DNA from: a virus
Strand: one strand, 5' to 3'
DNA length: 64,000 nt
Virus record (IMG/VR): IMGVR_UViG_3300042554_001774
Span: 27,021 to 91,020 of that record
The translations under genes were made by a program, and so were the position numbers. The notes under the pieces were generated by a model. The model did no database searches. It saw nothing but the letters and a program-made list of their open reading frames with translations, and was not told the origin of the DNA. Shown here piece after piece: positions 43,958-52,580 of the stretch. Each line of letters starts with the position of its first letter. Position 1 is the first letter of the stretch.

Positions 43958-44332
43958 CTAATCGAACCAAAAGTAAAGCCTAATTGCAGACACAGTGAAC
44001 ACATCTGCCCGATGGGCGAACCTATTGAAGTCAGCCAGAGTTTCCTTGCTATACTCCCCGACATACTCCAGTCCCTCGATAGTCACCCTGTAGTCATCTC
44101 TTAGGTGACTAATAGCGTAACCATGGGCCGTAAACCCTGGGTGGCTCTCCATGAATTTAAGCATCTCCGAGGCAGTTGGCGCACTGTTCTGGTGATCCTT
44201 TCCTTCAATGAACTCCTCATCGAACAACTTCTTCAGAGTCTCCAGGGTCATACCCCTGAAACTCTCGCAGCCGCCGACCTCATCTCGGCCAAAGATAATC
44301 TGATTCCGTCGCTTGTAATCTTTATTTAACAT
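43958..44332 (-). CDS. Hypothetical protein
   Basis: 124 residues from ATG 44332 (AAGGAG seven bases upstream). Middle reads SAPTASEMLKFMESHPGFTA, ending FTVSAIRLYFWFD. Unrecognised. Confidence 0.5.
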   Translation of the reverse strand: MLNKDYKRRNQIIFGRDEVGGCESFRGMTLETLKKLFDEEFIEGKDHQNSAPTASEMLKFMESHPGFTAHGYAISHLRDDYRVTIEGLEYVGEYSKETLADFNRFAHRADVFTVSAIRLYFWFD

Positions 44333-44343
44333 CAGTATTCTCC

Positions 44344-44415
44344 TTAAATATCTAATCCACCACGCTGAAATAAAACCACCTTCTTGGGATGCTCGATCTC
44401 GTGCGAGCTTTTCAT
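44344..44415 (-). CDS. Candidate 23-residue coupling peptide
   Basis: ATG 44415 overlaps the stop of the gene upstream (ATGA); the frame MKSSHEIEHPKKVVLFQRGG LDI stops inside the Shine-Dalgarno of the next gene. A same-length frame with the same geometry is at 63351-63422. May be translated only to carry ribosomes to the next gene. Confidence 0.4.
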   Translation of the reverse strand: MKSSHEIEHPKKVVLFQRGGLDI

Positions 44416-44726
44416 TCTTCTGCCCCTGCACTTTCAATGAACTTCTCCCTTGTCAACACCTGAATCACTACAGACATATCCGAAGCCAGCCCCCTGGGTG
44501 ATATCGGGCCAGTTGGCACCTCCTTCAGAGTGCAGTTCGGCCCGTATGGTAGGATGGTCAGTTGACCAGCCCAGCTTGACCCAAAATCATGTGCTTCCAG
44601 TAGAACCCAGCCATCAGGCCGGTACTCATTCAGTTGCACCCCAAGACGCCGTGACAACTCTGGCGGCTCAATGTCTTGCTTGCCGCAGTATGTTGCGATA
44701 AACGTCGAACGGTCCACGTATTCCAT
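44412..44726 (-). CDS. Hypothetical protein
   Basis: 104 residues from ATG 44726, overlapping the previous stop (TGATG). WVLLEAHDFGSSWAGQLTIL. Unrecognised. Confidence 0.5.
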   Translation of the reverse strand: MEYVDRSTFIATYCGKQDIEPPELSRRLGVQLNEYRPDGWVLLEAHDFGSSWAGQLTILPYGPNCTLKEVPTGPISPRGLASDMSVVIQVLTREKFIESAGAEE

Positions 44727-45007
44727 CATTCTTCTCCTGTTTCTTGTGGTACATTCGCCTTACATGGCAAGTTGTTGATACAAAAATCATACGCATCAGA
44801 AAATCTGTCGTCGCTTCGCACCATGGAATCAATCTTATTGACCCACAGAACAGTGACCGGATGTTCCCTCAGCGCATCGCCATAGACACCATGGCCCTTT
44901 AGGTCCGATAGCGCCCTGGAGAATCCATTAGCTACCGCCATAAGATTGCAGGCGTCTTGGACCGATAGGGCGTCATCGCATAGTTCAGGTATTGGTTTCA
45001 TTGACAT
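44726..45007 (-). CDS. Conserved phage protein (QDACN motif)
   Basis: 93 residues (ATG 45007 or 45001, GGAC-type Shine-Dalgarno before both). ALSVQDACNLMAVANGFSRAL followed by a helix; I recall this motif from small phage proteins. A motif copy (ACTTGCCATGTAAG) at 44757-44771 lies within its C-terminal codons. Confidence 0.55.
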   Translation of the reverse strand: MSMKPIPELCDDALSVQDACNLMAVANGFSRALSDLKGHGVYGDALREHPVTVLWVNKIDSMVRSDDRFSDAYDFCINNLPCKANVPQETGEE

Positions 45008-45290
45008 GAGTCCTTTCTAAAGTTGACTTCATTTCGAGGATACAGAACATGTATTCATCATGGGCAACTGGCCGCCAGTTCTCCACGAGATCCTTCAAGA
45101 CCATTGGCCCTGTGCAGAATCTCCCTTCATGGAAGTAGATGATTTTCTTTGTTTTCTCGTGGACATACGAAGGACAGAATCCCCAGTATTTCCAGCACCC
45201 AGTAATTGTGTAGCCATACCTCGCCATGTCTGGGATCTTGCGGAACCCGTCAATAGCATCCGCCTTGTAGTACCTGCGACGGTCAGCCAT
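44985..45290 (-). CDS. Hypothetical protein
   Basis: 101 residues from ATG 45290 (TGATG overlap). YTITGCWKYWGFCPSYVHEK, aromatic-rich. Unrecognised. Confidence 0.5.
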   Translation of the reverse strand: MADRRRYYKADAIDGFRKIPDMARYGYTITGCWKYWGFCPSYVHEKTKKIIYFHEGRFCTGPMVLKDLVENWRPVAHDEYMFCILEMKSTLERTHVNETNT

Positions 45291-45583
45291 CACATCCATC
45301 CTTTCTCTTTGAGGTGCTGCTTAATATCCCTATAGGTGCAGTTGCTTAGTCCTGGCCAGAAGACGCTAAACATAGTTCCGTACTCAAGCTCTGCCTTGCA
45401 CGCACCTCCTCGCCACCACCCGCAGTAGCCGCAACTACTGAACTTAATTCCTGCATACCGTGCGTACTGCACCATAATGCAGCCGCACGTATCGCCTGCC
45501 AAATTCTCACCGAATCTAACCTGTCGGTCGTCCGGCTGCTGCTGAATAAACTCGATCATGTCTTCCCTGGTTACTACTTTCAT
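45290..45583 (-). CDS. Hypothetical Cys-rich protein
   Basis: 97 residues from ATG 45583. CGCIMVQYARYAG and SCGYCGWWRGGACK suggest a metal site. Unrecognised. Confidence 0.5.
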   Translation of the reverse strand: MKVVTREDMIEFIQQQPDDRQVRFGENLAGDTCGCIMVQYARYAGIKFSSCGYCGWWRGGACKAELEYGTMFSVFWPGLSNCTYRDIKQHLKEKGWM

Positions 45584-46029
45584 CACTGCTCTCCCTTCGT
45601 CTCTTTAGAGACGGCATTAGCTTTCTCTTGAACGTACGACATGGCGTCACACCGAATCGTCGGAACCCCACGAATGATTGCCATTGCTCCTCCACCGAAC
45701 TCATCAGTTCGCATTTTGCTACATGTGTATGCCCACGAGCAGAAGAATGGGTCATCGATCTCAAGCTCCTCAATTAACTGTCGAGCAATCGCGTCGACTG
45801 TAATCGGACAGAACGACTCGTCTCCGATGAACAGCACTCCATCACCCTTGATCTCAATCTCCACTCCATACTCAAGATAAGACTCGTATTCGTCCTCACT
45901 TTCTCCGTATTCTAGACATACAGATTTAGCCGCCTCGATCTTCGCTCTCTCAATGATCTCCTGAACGCGAGGCATCTTGTCTTTTGGTATCTCCATGAAT
46001 GAACTGCTTTGTGAATAGTTATTGGCCAT
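45583..46029 (-). CDS. Hypothetical protein
   Basis: 148 residues from ATG 46029 (GGAGAG upstream). Acidic middle (YGESEDEYESYLEYGVEIEI). Follows a motif-plus-hairpin pair at 46069-46097. Unrecognised. Confidence 0.5.
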   Translation of the reverse strand: MANNYSQSSSFMEIPKDKMPRVQEIIERAKIEAAKSVCLEYGESEDEYESYLEYGVEIEIKGDGVLFIGDESFCPITVDAIARQLIEELEIDDPFFCSWAYTCSKMRTDEFGGGAMAIIRGVPTIRCDAMSYVQEKANAVSKETKGEQ

Positions 46030-46097
46030 TTCATCTCTCCGTTTGTAAGGGTTAATTCCGCCACGAACCATCTCTAAAAAGACGGTTATATGGCAAG

Positions 46098-46775
46098 TCA
46101 CCAGCGTGCCCACTCAGGCAACGCTTCGTAAGTTTCCTGCGCCAACTCTTCATATCGCATCGCCCATGGAATGTCGCCGCCAGTCCTCTTGGTTCTCGCC
46201 TCAAGGGACAGCGAAGCGTATTGGCGTAGTTGTTTAACTGCATCCATGGCTTCCTTTCCTTTGCCAGGGAACATGACCCTAGCTTCAGTCATGGGCCGAT
46301 CCCACATAGACCGATAGAACCCACGCAAGTCCTCCTCGTCCATCCCGTCCAAGTTCGGGCTGCCAACCCAATTCCTGGACTTCTTCCTCGGTGTCGCCTT
46401 AAGTTCCTTAAGGTTCTCCAGTGCCCACTTTCGCATCGCAACAGCTTCGCTTCCTGCGCTATTGTGTCCGCCCCCATTATTCCAGGCGTCGTATAGTTCA
46501 TCAGGAAGTTCCAAGCCGAACCGGCAGTAAACGTCATCCGGCACTGTCTCTGGTAATCCATCTGATCCATACGACCCAGATAGCGTCGTTTGGTAGTCAC
46601 CCAGCTTCGCGCTGCCCATCATGAAGTGCCCGAATTGCGACATCTTCACGAAGCGAACTACACCCTTGAGCTTTCTGTACTTTTCGCTCTCGCCTTGCAT
46701 GAGAATCAAGAATTCTCCGTGAGCGAACTGCTCTCCGCTGCTAGTATATCCTCGCTTTGTTGTTGTTACGAACAT
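46098..46775 (-). CDS. Hypothetical protein
   Basis: 225 residues. Mixed alpha/beta start (RGYTSSGEQFAHGEFLILMQ) and basic helical end (KKSRNWVGSPNLDGMDEEDL). Unrecognised; motif ACTTGCCATATAAC follows its stop directly. Confidence 0.5.
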   Translation of the reverse strand: MFVTTTKRGYTSSGEQFAHGEFLILMQGESEKYRKLKGVVRFVKMSQFGHFMMGSAKLGDYQTTLSGSYGSDGLPETVPDDVYCRFGLELPDELYDAWNNGGGHNSAGSEAVAMRKWALENLKELKATPRKKSRNWVGSPNLDGMDEEDLRGFYRSMWDRPMTEARVMFPGKGKEAMDAVKQLRQYASLSLEARTKRTGGDIPWAMRYEELAQETYEALPEWARW

Positions 46776-47005
46776 TAGTTGCCCCTCCAGTCGAGGTCTT
46801 GTGTTATGCAGATAGAACGGCGTCGCGTTAAGGCGAAACCAGCGGTCAGGCAGTCGTTCACATCAGCGGAAGTGTACTCGTTCCAGGTGGTAATGTATTC
46901 TTCGCACAGTTCCAGGAACTTCTTTTCTGCGGACTCATAGTCGTCGAATAAGTAAGCCTCTTCTAGTAAATTGCGGTCGATGATAACTACTAGTGTCTTA
47001 TTCAT
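46775..47005 (-). CDS. Hypothetical protein
   Basis: 76 residues; VVIIDRNLLEEAYLFDDYES. Unrecognised. Confidence 0.5.
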   Translation of the reverse strand: MNKTLVVIIDRNLLEEAYLFDDYESAEKKFLELCEEYITTWNEYTSADVNDCLTAGFALTRRRSICITQDLDWRGN

Positions 47006-47051
47006 GATTAACCTTTCTGCCGTCTCGAAAAAGACGGCCCGTGATGATAGT

Positions 47052-47462
47052 CTATACTTCCCCTACGATCTCAAGATCAGGGAAGCTTGGGATCTCTAGG
47101 GACCGAATAAATTCCTCAATTGTCGTACTTGGATCGCGTGCTTCAAGTTGATCCAATGGGATCAAGATACGACCTGATTGAGTGGCGTTGAACATTGCAA
47201 TACCATTTGGCGTGTAGTATTCAACGTGCCCATCAAGCTCGTACCTGGTGTCCCGTTGAATCAAGATGGAGGCTCCAATTTCAATACAATACGCAACAGT
47301 GTCGTTGAAATCACTTTGAGTGCATTCGTAGAAGTACCCGAAACCATCATCACCTAAGTCGCCTTCAAGGCACGGCGACAGCAAGCACTCGATCTTCTCT
47401 AATTGCTCCTGCGTTACCTTGCCGCCAATGTAAACCGATCCACTAAACCTGTCAGCCATGTT
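47052..47462 (-). CDS. Hypothetical protein
   Basis: 136 residues from ATG 47462 (GGAGGAGG upstream). Gly/Asp-rich beta-type (SGSVYIGGKVTQEQLEKIE). Unrecognised. Confidence 0.5.
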   Translation of the reverse strand, partial: NMADRFSGSVYIGGKVTQEQLEKIECLLSPCLEGDLGDDGFGYFYECTQSDFNDTVAYCIEIGASILIQRDTRYELDGHVEYYTPNGIAMFNATQSGRILIPLDQLEARDPSTTIEEFIRSLEIPSFPDLEIVGEV

Positions 47463-47649
47463 ACACCTCCTCCCTGTCGTATGTATCACAAACCCCAAAA
47501 GCTTCTGCCGCATCGTCTGGATTCTGCTTAAGGTACCTAACCCTCTGCTGTAATGCGTCAATTAGCACGCCAACCGGAACATCCCTCGGTTCTTCGCAGT
47601 CGTGATTGACTGTAAACGCCACGTCAAACATGGTGTTGTATCTCATCGC
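47461..47649 (-). CDS. Hypothetical protein
   Basis: 62 residues from ATG 47649 (AAGGAG). PVGVLIDALQQRVRYLKQNP then an acidic end. Unrecognised. Confidence 0.5.
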   Translation of the reverse strand, partial: AMRYNTMFDVAFTVNHDCEEPRDVPVGVLIDALQQRVRYLKQNPDDAAEAFGVCDTYDREEV

Positions 47650-47656
47650 TCTCTCC

Positions 47657-48625
47657 TTAGTACTTGGATTTCTCTTGCCAAACAAACTTAACGCCTTCCG
47701 GTAGGTCGGCTGTCTGAAACTCTGCCACAATTGGAGCCATTGCATCGAACTGCTCCTTCGTTATCCTCCTATCGGTGCTAGTCCAATTGACCGTCACCTC
47801 ATTAGTGTGGTTGTAGTAAATGTAGTTGATGCCGCTTCCGAACTTGTCAAGCATGAACAACTCAATATCACGGTCGATACGAAGCTTCTTGGACTTGTTA
47901 TCAAAGTCGCAGAGAATCTCAAGCCGCTTCTGCGCCTTAAAGCGAGCTTTCTTTTCGGCGTCTCTTGCGGCGATAGATTCAGGTGAGTAGTACCCAGTTC
48001 TCCTTCTCTCAGCCACCAATTCCCTCATCTCTTTCGAGACGGGCTTGTAGTGCTTTCTTGTGGCTTTAGACTCGAACTTCTTGCCGGTCCACGCCTCAAG
48101 CTGGGCAATAGCGGCATCTGCCTCTTGCTTCCATCTCTCGACAATACCCGTGTCCTCGAGGAGTATTTGAATCTCCTCATCGGATCGGCACTCAATGAAT
48201 GCAGGAAGCTCAGCATCGGTCAGCCTGAGCGACTCCTTGAAGATGCGCAGGCACTCCTCCTTGCTCTTTGCCCAGCTTCCACTGCCACCGTGATACTCGA
48301 CCCAGGGGGCACCGAGATACCCGGCCAGCCAGTACCACGCATTGCCTCCATGCATTGGGACGCCTTCCCAATCACACAGGTGAAGGTCAACGAACGGCTT
48401 GAGTTCTGGCCTGACCGAGAGTATCTCCTCGTGGCAACAGCCGCCACCAGCATCGACCCATCGACCTCGACCGTCCTTCTCTTTGATGTTTGCTGTTACA
48501 GAGAAGTCCTCATGGCCATTCTTACAGTCATCGTCCAGGGTTATTCGAATGTCGAACAACCGGCCACCCTTCCTCGCCACGATACTGTGCCGCAGGGTGT
48601 TAGTCGTTTCAGTTGTTTCAGTCAT
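47657..48625 (-). CDS. Hypothetical protein
   Basis: 322 residues. GGCCHEEILSVRPELKPFVDLH suggests a metal-linked N-terminal part; helical and basic in the C-terminal half (KRLEILCDFDNKSKKLRIDR). Similar to large conserved phage hypotheticals but not assigned. AAGGAGAG right after a hairpin. Confidence 0.5.
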   Translation of the reverse strand: MTETTETTNTLRHSIVARKGGRLFDIRITLDDDCKNGHEDFSVTANIKEKDGRGRWVDAGGGCCHEEILSVRPELKPFVDLHLCDWEGVPMHGGNAWYWLAGYLGAPWVEYHGGSGSWAKSKEECLRIFKESLRLTDAELPAFIECRSDEEIQILLEDTGIVERWKQEADAAIAQLEAWTGKKFESKATRKHYKPVSKEMRELVAERRRTGYYSPESIAARDAEKKARFKAQKRLEILCDFDNKSKKLRIDRDIELFMLDKFGSGINYIYYNHTNEVTVNWTSTDRRITKEQFDAMAPIVAEFQTADLPEGVKFVWQEKSKY

Positions 48626-48655
48626 TTCATCTCTCCTTCGTCTCTTTAGAGACGG

Positions 48656-48817
48656 TTAGTGCGTCGTGACATTGCATTCGTACTTGCCTATCAAGTGCGA
48701 TAATGCTTGGTTGGCATTGGGCCAGCTACACCAGCCCATGCCGTTCTTGTAAACAGAGCCGGACATGAAGATGTGATACACATCTGGTCCGACTCGAACT
48801 GTATAGATCAAGGTCAT
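48656..48817 (-). CDS. Small hypothetical protein
   Basis: 53 residues from ATG 48817 (AAAGGGG seven bases upstream), bordered on both sides by copies of the hairpin. YTVRVGPDVYHIFMSGSVYK then Trp/Cys-rich end. Unrecognised. Confidence 0.6.
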   Translation of the reverse strand: MTLIYTVRVGPDVYHIFMSGSVYKNGMGWCSWPNANQALSHLIGKYECNVTTH

Positions 48818-48848
48818 GCCATTGCCCCTTTCGTCTCTTTAGAGACGG

Positions 48849-49127
48849 TTAGTACATTTGGTCAGCCAATTGACATCGCAGTTCCTGAGCCAGGTCCAGG
48901 CAGTTTGAGCTTCTGTACACGCCGACATTCGCCCAGTACTGATGCAAGTACGCACCGCCACTAAAAGAGTTATCGCCGGTCTGGTAATCCCAAGAGCCGT
49001 CCTTGTCAGCTCCAACGGTTAGCTGTATCCCTGGTTTGTCGTCACCCTCGAAGGCAAGATAGTCATCCTCGATGTACTTCTTGATATGGCGACACAGCTC
49101 GTAGAGTTCTTTGATTGTTGGTTTCAT
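48849..49127 (-). CDS. Conserved small protein (YQTGDNSxSGGAY family)
   Basis: 92 residues from ATG 49127. DDKPGIQLTVGADKDGSWDY and QTGDNSFSGGAYLHQYWANV form a pattern I recall from many phage and plasmid proteins of unknown function. ATG overlaps the previous stop. Confidence 0.7.
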   Translation of the reverse strand: MKPTIKELYELCRHIKKYIEDDYLAFEGDDKPGIQLTVGADKDGSWDYQTGDNSFSGGAYLHQYWANVGVYRSSNCLDLAQELRCQLADQMY

Positions 49128-49285
49128 TTGCTTTTCCTTAGTGAGTAGACTGATTCTCCAGGTGGCCAGATGCATGGCACGAGATACAGCGTGACGCCGC
49201 ACTTCGGGCACGTAATAGTCTCTGGTTCGGGCCAGCCAGGGACATTGATCATTTCTTTGCAGGCACCGCATGATTGACTAGTCAT
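49124..49285 (-). CDS. Small zinc-ribbon protein
   Basis: 53 residues from ATG 49285. SCGACKEM and TCPKCGVTLYLVP give a four-Cys zinc ribbon. Overlaps the genes on both sides. Confidence 0.65.
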   Translation of the reverse strand: MTSQSCGACKEMINVPGWPEPETITCPKCGVTLYLVPCIWPPGESVYSLRKSK

Positions 49286-49532
49286 GCGACGCCTCTGTCT
49301 CTCTTGCGACGGTACGCTTACGCCTTATCCGGGTCACTAGGAACGTACATTCCCAGCTCTCCTCGTCACCGCTAATAAGCGCCGCTTCCCACATACAAGG
49401 GCGACACCATAGCCTCGTTCGTTCGTCAGCCTCCCTGATAGCGGCCTGGCACATATTCTCAAGCCAACCCTCGCTACGGTCGTACAGGTCAGACGGAAGC
49501 TTCACTTTGTATTTATCCTTAACAGTGCTCAT
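49278..49532 (-). CDS. Hypothetical protein
   Basis: 84 residues from ATG 49532 (GGAG). LWCRPCMWEAALISGDEESW; basic C-terminus. Unrecognised. Confidence 0.5.
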   Translation of the reverse strand: MSTVKDKYKVKLPSDLYDRSEGWLENMCQAAIREADERTRLWCRPCMWEAALISGDEESWECTFLVTRIRRKRTVARETEASHD

Positions 49533-49765
49533 GCTGTTCTCCATGAAGTTGTTGGCGCTTCTTCGATGGCGTAACGTGTGCCATCGTCAATCAGAACTAG
49601 AGCCTCTCCAGGGAAGAGATCAGGCTTGCCGATGCAGATTGAGCCATCGGCGATCTTGGAATTTACAAGGGACATAATGTCCCCGAGGGTCGCGTCGTCC
49701 TCGTAGTCGCTGTAGTACACACAGGCTTTCGAGAAGGACACGAAGTGATTAGTGCCGTTGGTCAT
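49529..49765 (-). CDS. Hypothetical protein
   Basis: 78 residues from ATG 49765 (GAGGAG). YYSDYEDDATLGDIMSLVNS; unrecognised. Overlaps the lipoprotein gene by 17 bases. Confidence 0.5.
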   Translation of the reverse strand: MTNGTNHFVSFSKACVYYSDYEDDATLGDIMSLVNSKIADGSICIGKPDLFPGEALVLIDDGTRYAIEEAPTTSWRTA

Positions 49766-49922
49766 CAATCATCTCCTCATTAAGGGTTATATGGCAAGTC
49801 CTATCCGGAATAATAGCGACAGAGACTTGAGGTCTGTCGCCATTCATGTTGATACCTACGACCCATCGGTGTGACTGGCACCCCGAGAGGAGGAGGGTAA
49901 GTAGCAGTAATCCTTTACGCAT
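49749..49922 (-). CDS. Small lipoprotein
   Basis: 57 residues from ATG 49922 (AAAGGA). Signal peptide with lipobox LLSGC (MRKGLLLLTLLLSGCQS), then 40 mature residues. Anchored in the inner or outer membrane; a spanin-like partner role is possible but no Rz partner was seen. Confidence 0.7.
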   Translation of the reverse strand: MRKGLLLLTLLLSGCQSHRWVVGINMNGDRPQVSVAIIPDRTCHITLNEEMIDDQRH

Positions 49923-49933
49923 GATAATCCTTT

Positions 49934-50263
49934 CTATTTGATCCATGAAAACTCATAGGGCCATTGCGACGGACTGCATGAATCGTGAATGCGTTGGTAC
50001 GACCGAATAAGATCCCTATGACTCTCTGGCAGGCCATATATGGTAACCAGTCGATCCCAGGTGTGATTCTCGAAATCCACGTTGTACTCATCGTCTCCGA
50101 TGAGGCATCCCGCCGCACACTTGAGGGTCTTACCGTCTCCTTCGAGATGATAGCGACATATAGCACCGGCTACACATCGCTCGCCCTGAGCGAGAAGATG
50201 CGCCTCGATCTGTGCCTTAACCTCTTCCCGTGTTGCAAGGTGCAATGTCTTTAGCGTGATCAT
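49934..50263 (-). CDS. Conserved small phage protein
   Basis: 109 residues. HLLAQGERCVAGAICRYHLE and KCAAGCLIGDDEYN contain paired Cys; I recall similar phage proteins. Candidate promoter at 50315-50343. Confidence 0.55.
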   Translation of the reverse strand: MITLKTLHLATREEVKAQIEAHLLAQGERCVAGAICRYHLEGDGKTLKCAAGCLIGDDEYNVDFENHTWDRLVTIYGLPESHRDLIRSYQRIHDSCSPSQWPYEFSWIK

Positions 50264-50314
50264 GATTAACCTTTCTTGTTGATGATTGCCGTCTCTAAAA
50301 AGACGGCCTCTTGC

Positions 50315-50360
50315 TTATACAAAAACTTGCCATACAACGCAAGAGTGTTATATGGCAAGT
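50315..50360 (-). promoter_or_regulatory. Inverted pair of ACTTGCCATA motifs with promoter-like boxes
   Basis: Plus-strand ACTTGCCATACAAC (50325-50338) and, 8 bases later, its inverse GTTATATGGCAAGT (50347-50360) form a large dyad. On the minus strand TTGCGT, 17 bases, TATAAG overlaps it. Looks like an operator over a promoter. Confidence 0.5.
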
Positions 50361-50372
50361 CGATTCCAAAAA

Positions 50373-50849
50373 TTACAGCAGGAACTCAGTCGTAGTCCCG
50401 CATACGATCCACTTGCCAACCTTGTAGTCCAGCGTGCCGCATGGATGGCGATGCGGGACAAAGACCACAAGGTCTAGGTACTGCAAGGCCAGGAACATCG
50501 GGCTATCCTTGGGCATGTCGACTGGAATTGATTCATGCGCTGGCCGCCAAGCGCCCTTCCACACTAGGCTTCGGTATGTATCAATAATCTCTTGCCTGGA
50601 CAATCTAGCCCCGGTCTTTTCAAGGACGACTCTAATCGCCTCTCTAACCCATTTAGCGCGAGACCGACCGGCAGCCGCTCGATCTACTGGCTCTATGACG
50701 CAATTTACGTGCAGGTTTCTTTTGCTGGACCCAGCCCAATACCCGCATCCATCCCTGGACGCAGTGAAAAGCTCTCCATGCAGCCAGAACTTGTCGCCTG
50801 GCGCGAGCAATCCAAACCGATAAACTGGCTTTATTTTTTTCGTTCTCAT
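50373..50849 (-). CDS. Hypothetical protein
   Basis: 158 residues; FGLLAPGDKFWLHGELFTAS then basic middle and Cys-containing end. Unrecognised. Confidence 0.5.
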   Translation of the reverse strand: MRTKKIKPVYRFGLLAPGDKFWLHGELFTASRDGCGYWAGSSKRNLHVNCVIEPVDRAAAGRSRAKWVREAIRVVLEKTGARLSRQEIIDTYRSLVWKGAWRPAHESIPVDMPKDSPMFLALQYLDLVVFVPHRHPCGTLDYKVGKWIVCGTTTEFLL

Positions 50850-50903
50850 GTTTCCCTTTCACTCGTCTTTTTAGAGACGGTTGATTGTTGTTGCGCATTT
50901 TCC

Positions 50904-51212
50904 CTAAAGCAAATCCTGGATCTCGTCAGCTAGGCGATACGTGTACTTCAGTTCCTCGTCAGATGCCCACTGCATGATATATGCAGCGGTAACCCCTTTC
51001 ATACTAATGCCACCACCGTGGGCCATCAAAAACTCGTCCACAATAGCCCTCATGGCTTCATTGAGATGCACCCACTGTCCGCCCACTGGAAGGTTCAGTG
51101 CTTCCGTCTCCTTGGCGCTAAACAGATCGCAGGAGGCGATGTCGCCCCAGCCGTCTGCATTAGACCAAAACAACATTACGTTGTTTTCCATGCTTCGAAT
51201 CACATAGATCAT
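50904..51212 (-). CDS. Hypothetical protein
   Basis: 102 residues; NVMLFWSNADGWGDIASCDL. AAGGGG before ATG. Recalls phage proteins of unknown role. Unassigned. Confidence 0.5.
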   Translation of the reverse strand: MIYVIRSMENNVMLFWSNADGWGDIASCDLFSAKETEALNLPVGGQWVHLNEAMRAIVDEFLMAHGGGISMKGVTAAYIMQWASDEELKYTYRLADEIQDLL

Positions 51213-51268
51213 GGTTTCCCCTTCGTCTCTAAAAAGACGGTTAAGTGTTATTACGGATTGTCTCTAGG

Positions 51269-51571
51269 TTAAGACATGGATTTCGAGCGATTGTGGACAG
51301 AGCTGCCGTCCGGGTAGATATTGAGCCCAACGTAAAACGCCGGGAGCACTCGCCGATCCTCTCCTGCGGCCTCTGCGGCCAATCCCCTGGCAATGTCATC
51401 CAGGATACTGTACTGGCAGCCATCTTTGCAGATATTGGCGACAGTGACATTCCTTGGGTCAAAGCCTTCAGCCCGCAGCAGACCAACGACACTTCGCACG
51501 GGGGTTCTACTTAGCACCTCAGGCAGGCGGTACACGAAGCTCGTGCTGTTGACTGTAATCTCAACTCTCAT
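51269..51571 (-). CDS. Hypothetical protein
   Basis: 100 residues; FVYRLPEVLSRTPVRSVVGL. Unrecognised; flanked by hairpin copies at 51224 and 51584. Confidence 0.5.
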   Translation of the reverse strand: MRVEITVNSTSFVYRLPEVLSRTPVRSVVGLLRAEGFDPRNVTVANICKDGCQYSILDDIARGLAAEAAGEDRRVLPAFYVGLNIYPDGSSVHNRSKSMS

Positions 51572-51603
51572 TTACTTCCCCTTCGTCTCTAAAAAGATGA
51601 CTC

Positions 51604-51858
51604 TTAGCCCAGACGGACCTTCCGCCCGGCTCTCTTGAACACGCCGCCAACGGGTCGCTGCCGACCCAATTCGGGGCAGGCCGTAATGACCCAGCGCCCG
51701 TTTGGTTGCAACACCACGCGCCCAGGCCCAGCCGGAACCGGCCTTTTCAGGCTAGCATGTTCCATTGCCACTAGGCCCAACGCCTTCCTGGGTGGCATCC
51801 CATAGTGGGCACACATTGCCCGTATGGATACCCAGTGCCCATAGTATGGACAATTCAT
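51604..51858 (-). CDS. Hypothetical basic protein
   Basis: 84 residues from ATG 51858 (AAGGAAAG). Basic, MPPRKALGLVAMEHASLKRP; DNA- or RNA-binding is possible. Unrecognised. Confidence 0.5.
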   Translation of the reverse strand: MNCPYYGHWVSIRAMCAHYGMPPRKALGLVAMEHASLKRPVPAGPGRVVLQPNGRWVITACPELGRQRPVGGVFKRAGRKVRLG

Positions 51859-52003
51859 AGTAACTTTCCTTATACCAGGAGTCCCAAAACGAAACAAGCC
51901 AACAGCCCCGATAAGGCAATTGGCTAGCGTCGTCTCGAAAAAGACGGACCAAGGTCGGCGCGCACCCCGATGATAGTCCCCTTATGATAGTCCGCATCTT
52001 GCC

Positions 52004-52070
52004 GATTCACCCGTCCCCAAGGCAGCCGCTGACCATCGGGCCAACCGCTGCTGTGTAGGACAGGTGAATC
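52004..52070. other. Isolated structured element
   Basis: Arms GATTCACCCGTCC and GGACAGGTGAATC (12 of 13 pair) enclose an inner stem GGCAGC/GCTGCT. Lies in the 242-base gap between two genes, beside a repeated ATGATAGTCC. Either strand could carry it as RNA; function unknown. Confidence 0.55.
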
Positions 52071-52100
52071 GTTTGAAACAACCGTCTCAAAAAAGACGGG

Positions 52101-52367
52101 TCAATCCCCAATCGGAAGTCTGGTAGTGCCGAATTCGGCGAATCCAACAAACGTATAGTTCGCCAAGGCTTTCACGCTATCGCTCCACTTCCGGCCATCC
52201 ACGCCCAGGTCGTTCAGAATGTCCAAGAACACTTCGGCAGTCGCGCCGTAGTGACGATGCGTCTCAGCGTATGCCTCCCAGTAGAGGTTGCCAATCGCAT
52301 CAAAGCCGACTAGCACTTCAACTGGGCGGATATAATCCGGGTGTTCACACAGATACTTAGCAGCCAT
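52101..52367 (-). CDS. Hypothetical protein
   Basis: 88 residues. LCEHPDYIRPVEVLVGFDAI then helical, ending in an IGD. Unrecognised. Confidence 0.5.
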   Translation of the reverse strand: MAAKYLCEHPDYIRPVEVLVGFDAIGNLYWEAYAETHRHYGATAEVFLDILNDLGVDGRKWSDSVKALANYTFVGFAEFGTTRLPIGD

Positions 52368-52497
52368 TTCGATTCCCCTTTGTTTCTAACCGTCTCAAAA
52401 AAGACGGCTTGCACCAATTACGGATTTTCTCCGTGGTGCTTTTGGTCCAATTGAGACAATGGAAACAAGTGAAACTTGCTTCCCCTACGCAACAAAC

Positions 52498-52558
52498 GTA
52501 GGCTAACGAATCCCGTAGGATACATTAGCCTACGCCGCCCCCCTAGTTTGAGGGGCGG
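52498..52558 (-). terminator. Two strong hairpins after the 52.6 kb gene
   Basis: Arms GTAGGCTAACGAATCC / GGATACATTAGCCTAC (near-perfect) at 52498-52533 and CCGCCCC / GGGGCGG at 52535-52558. On the minus strand they follow the stop at 52581 and could end or process that transcript; no U-run is present. Confidence 0.5.
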
Positions 52559-52580
52559 AGAAGGTTATATGGCAAGTCGA

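Noticed and set aside
40877-48848. CCGTCTC hairpins as intrinsic terminators
   Set aside because: No T-run follows on the coding strand and genes directly downstream have strong ribosome binding sites without new promoters.
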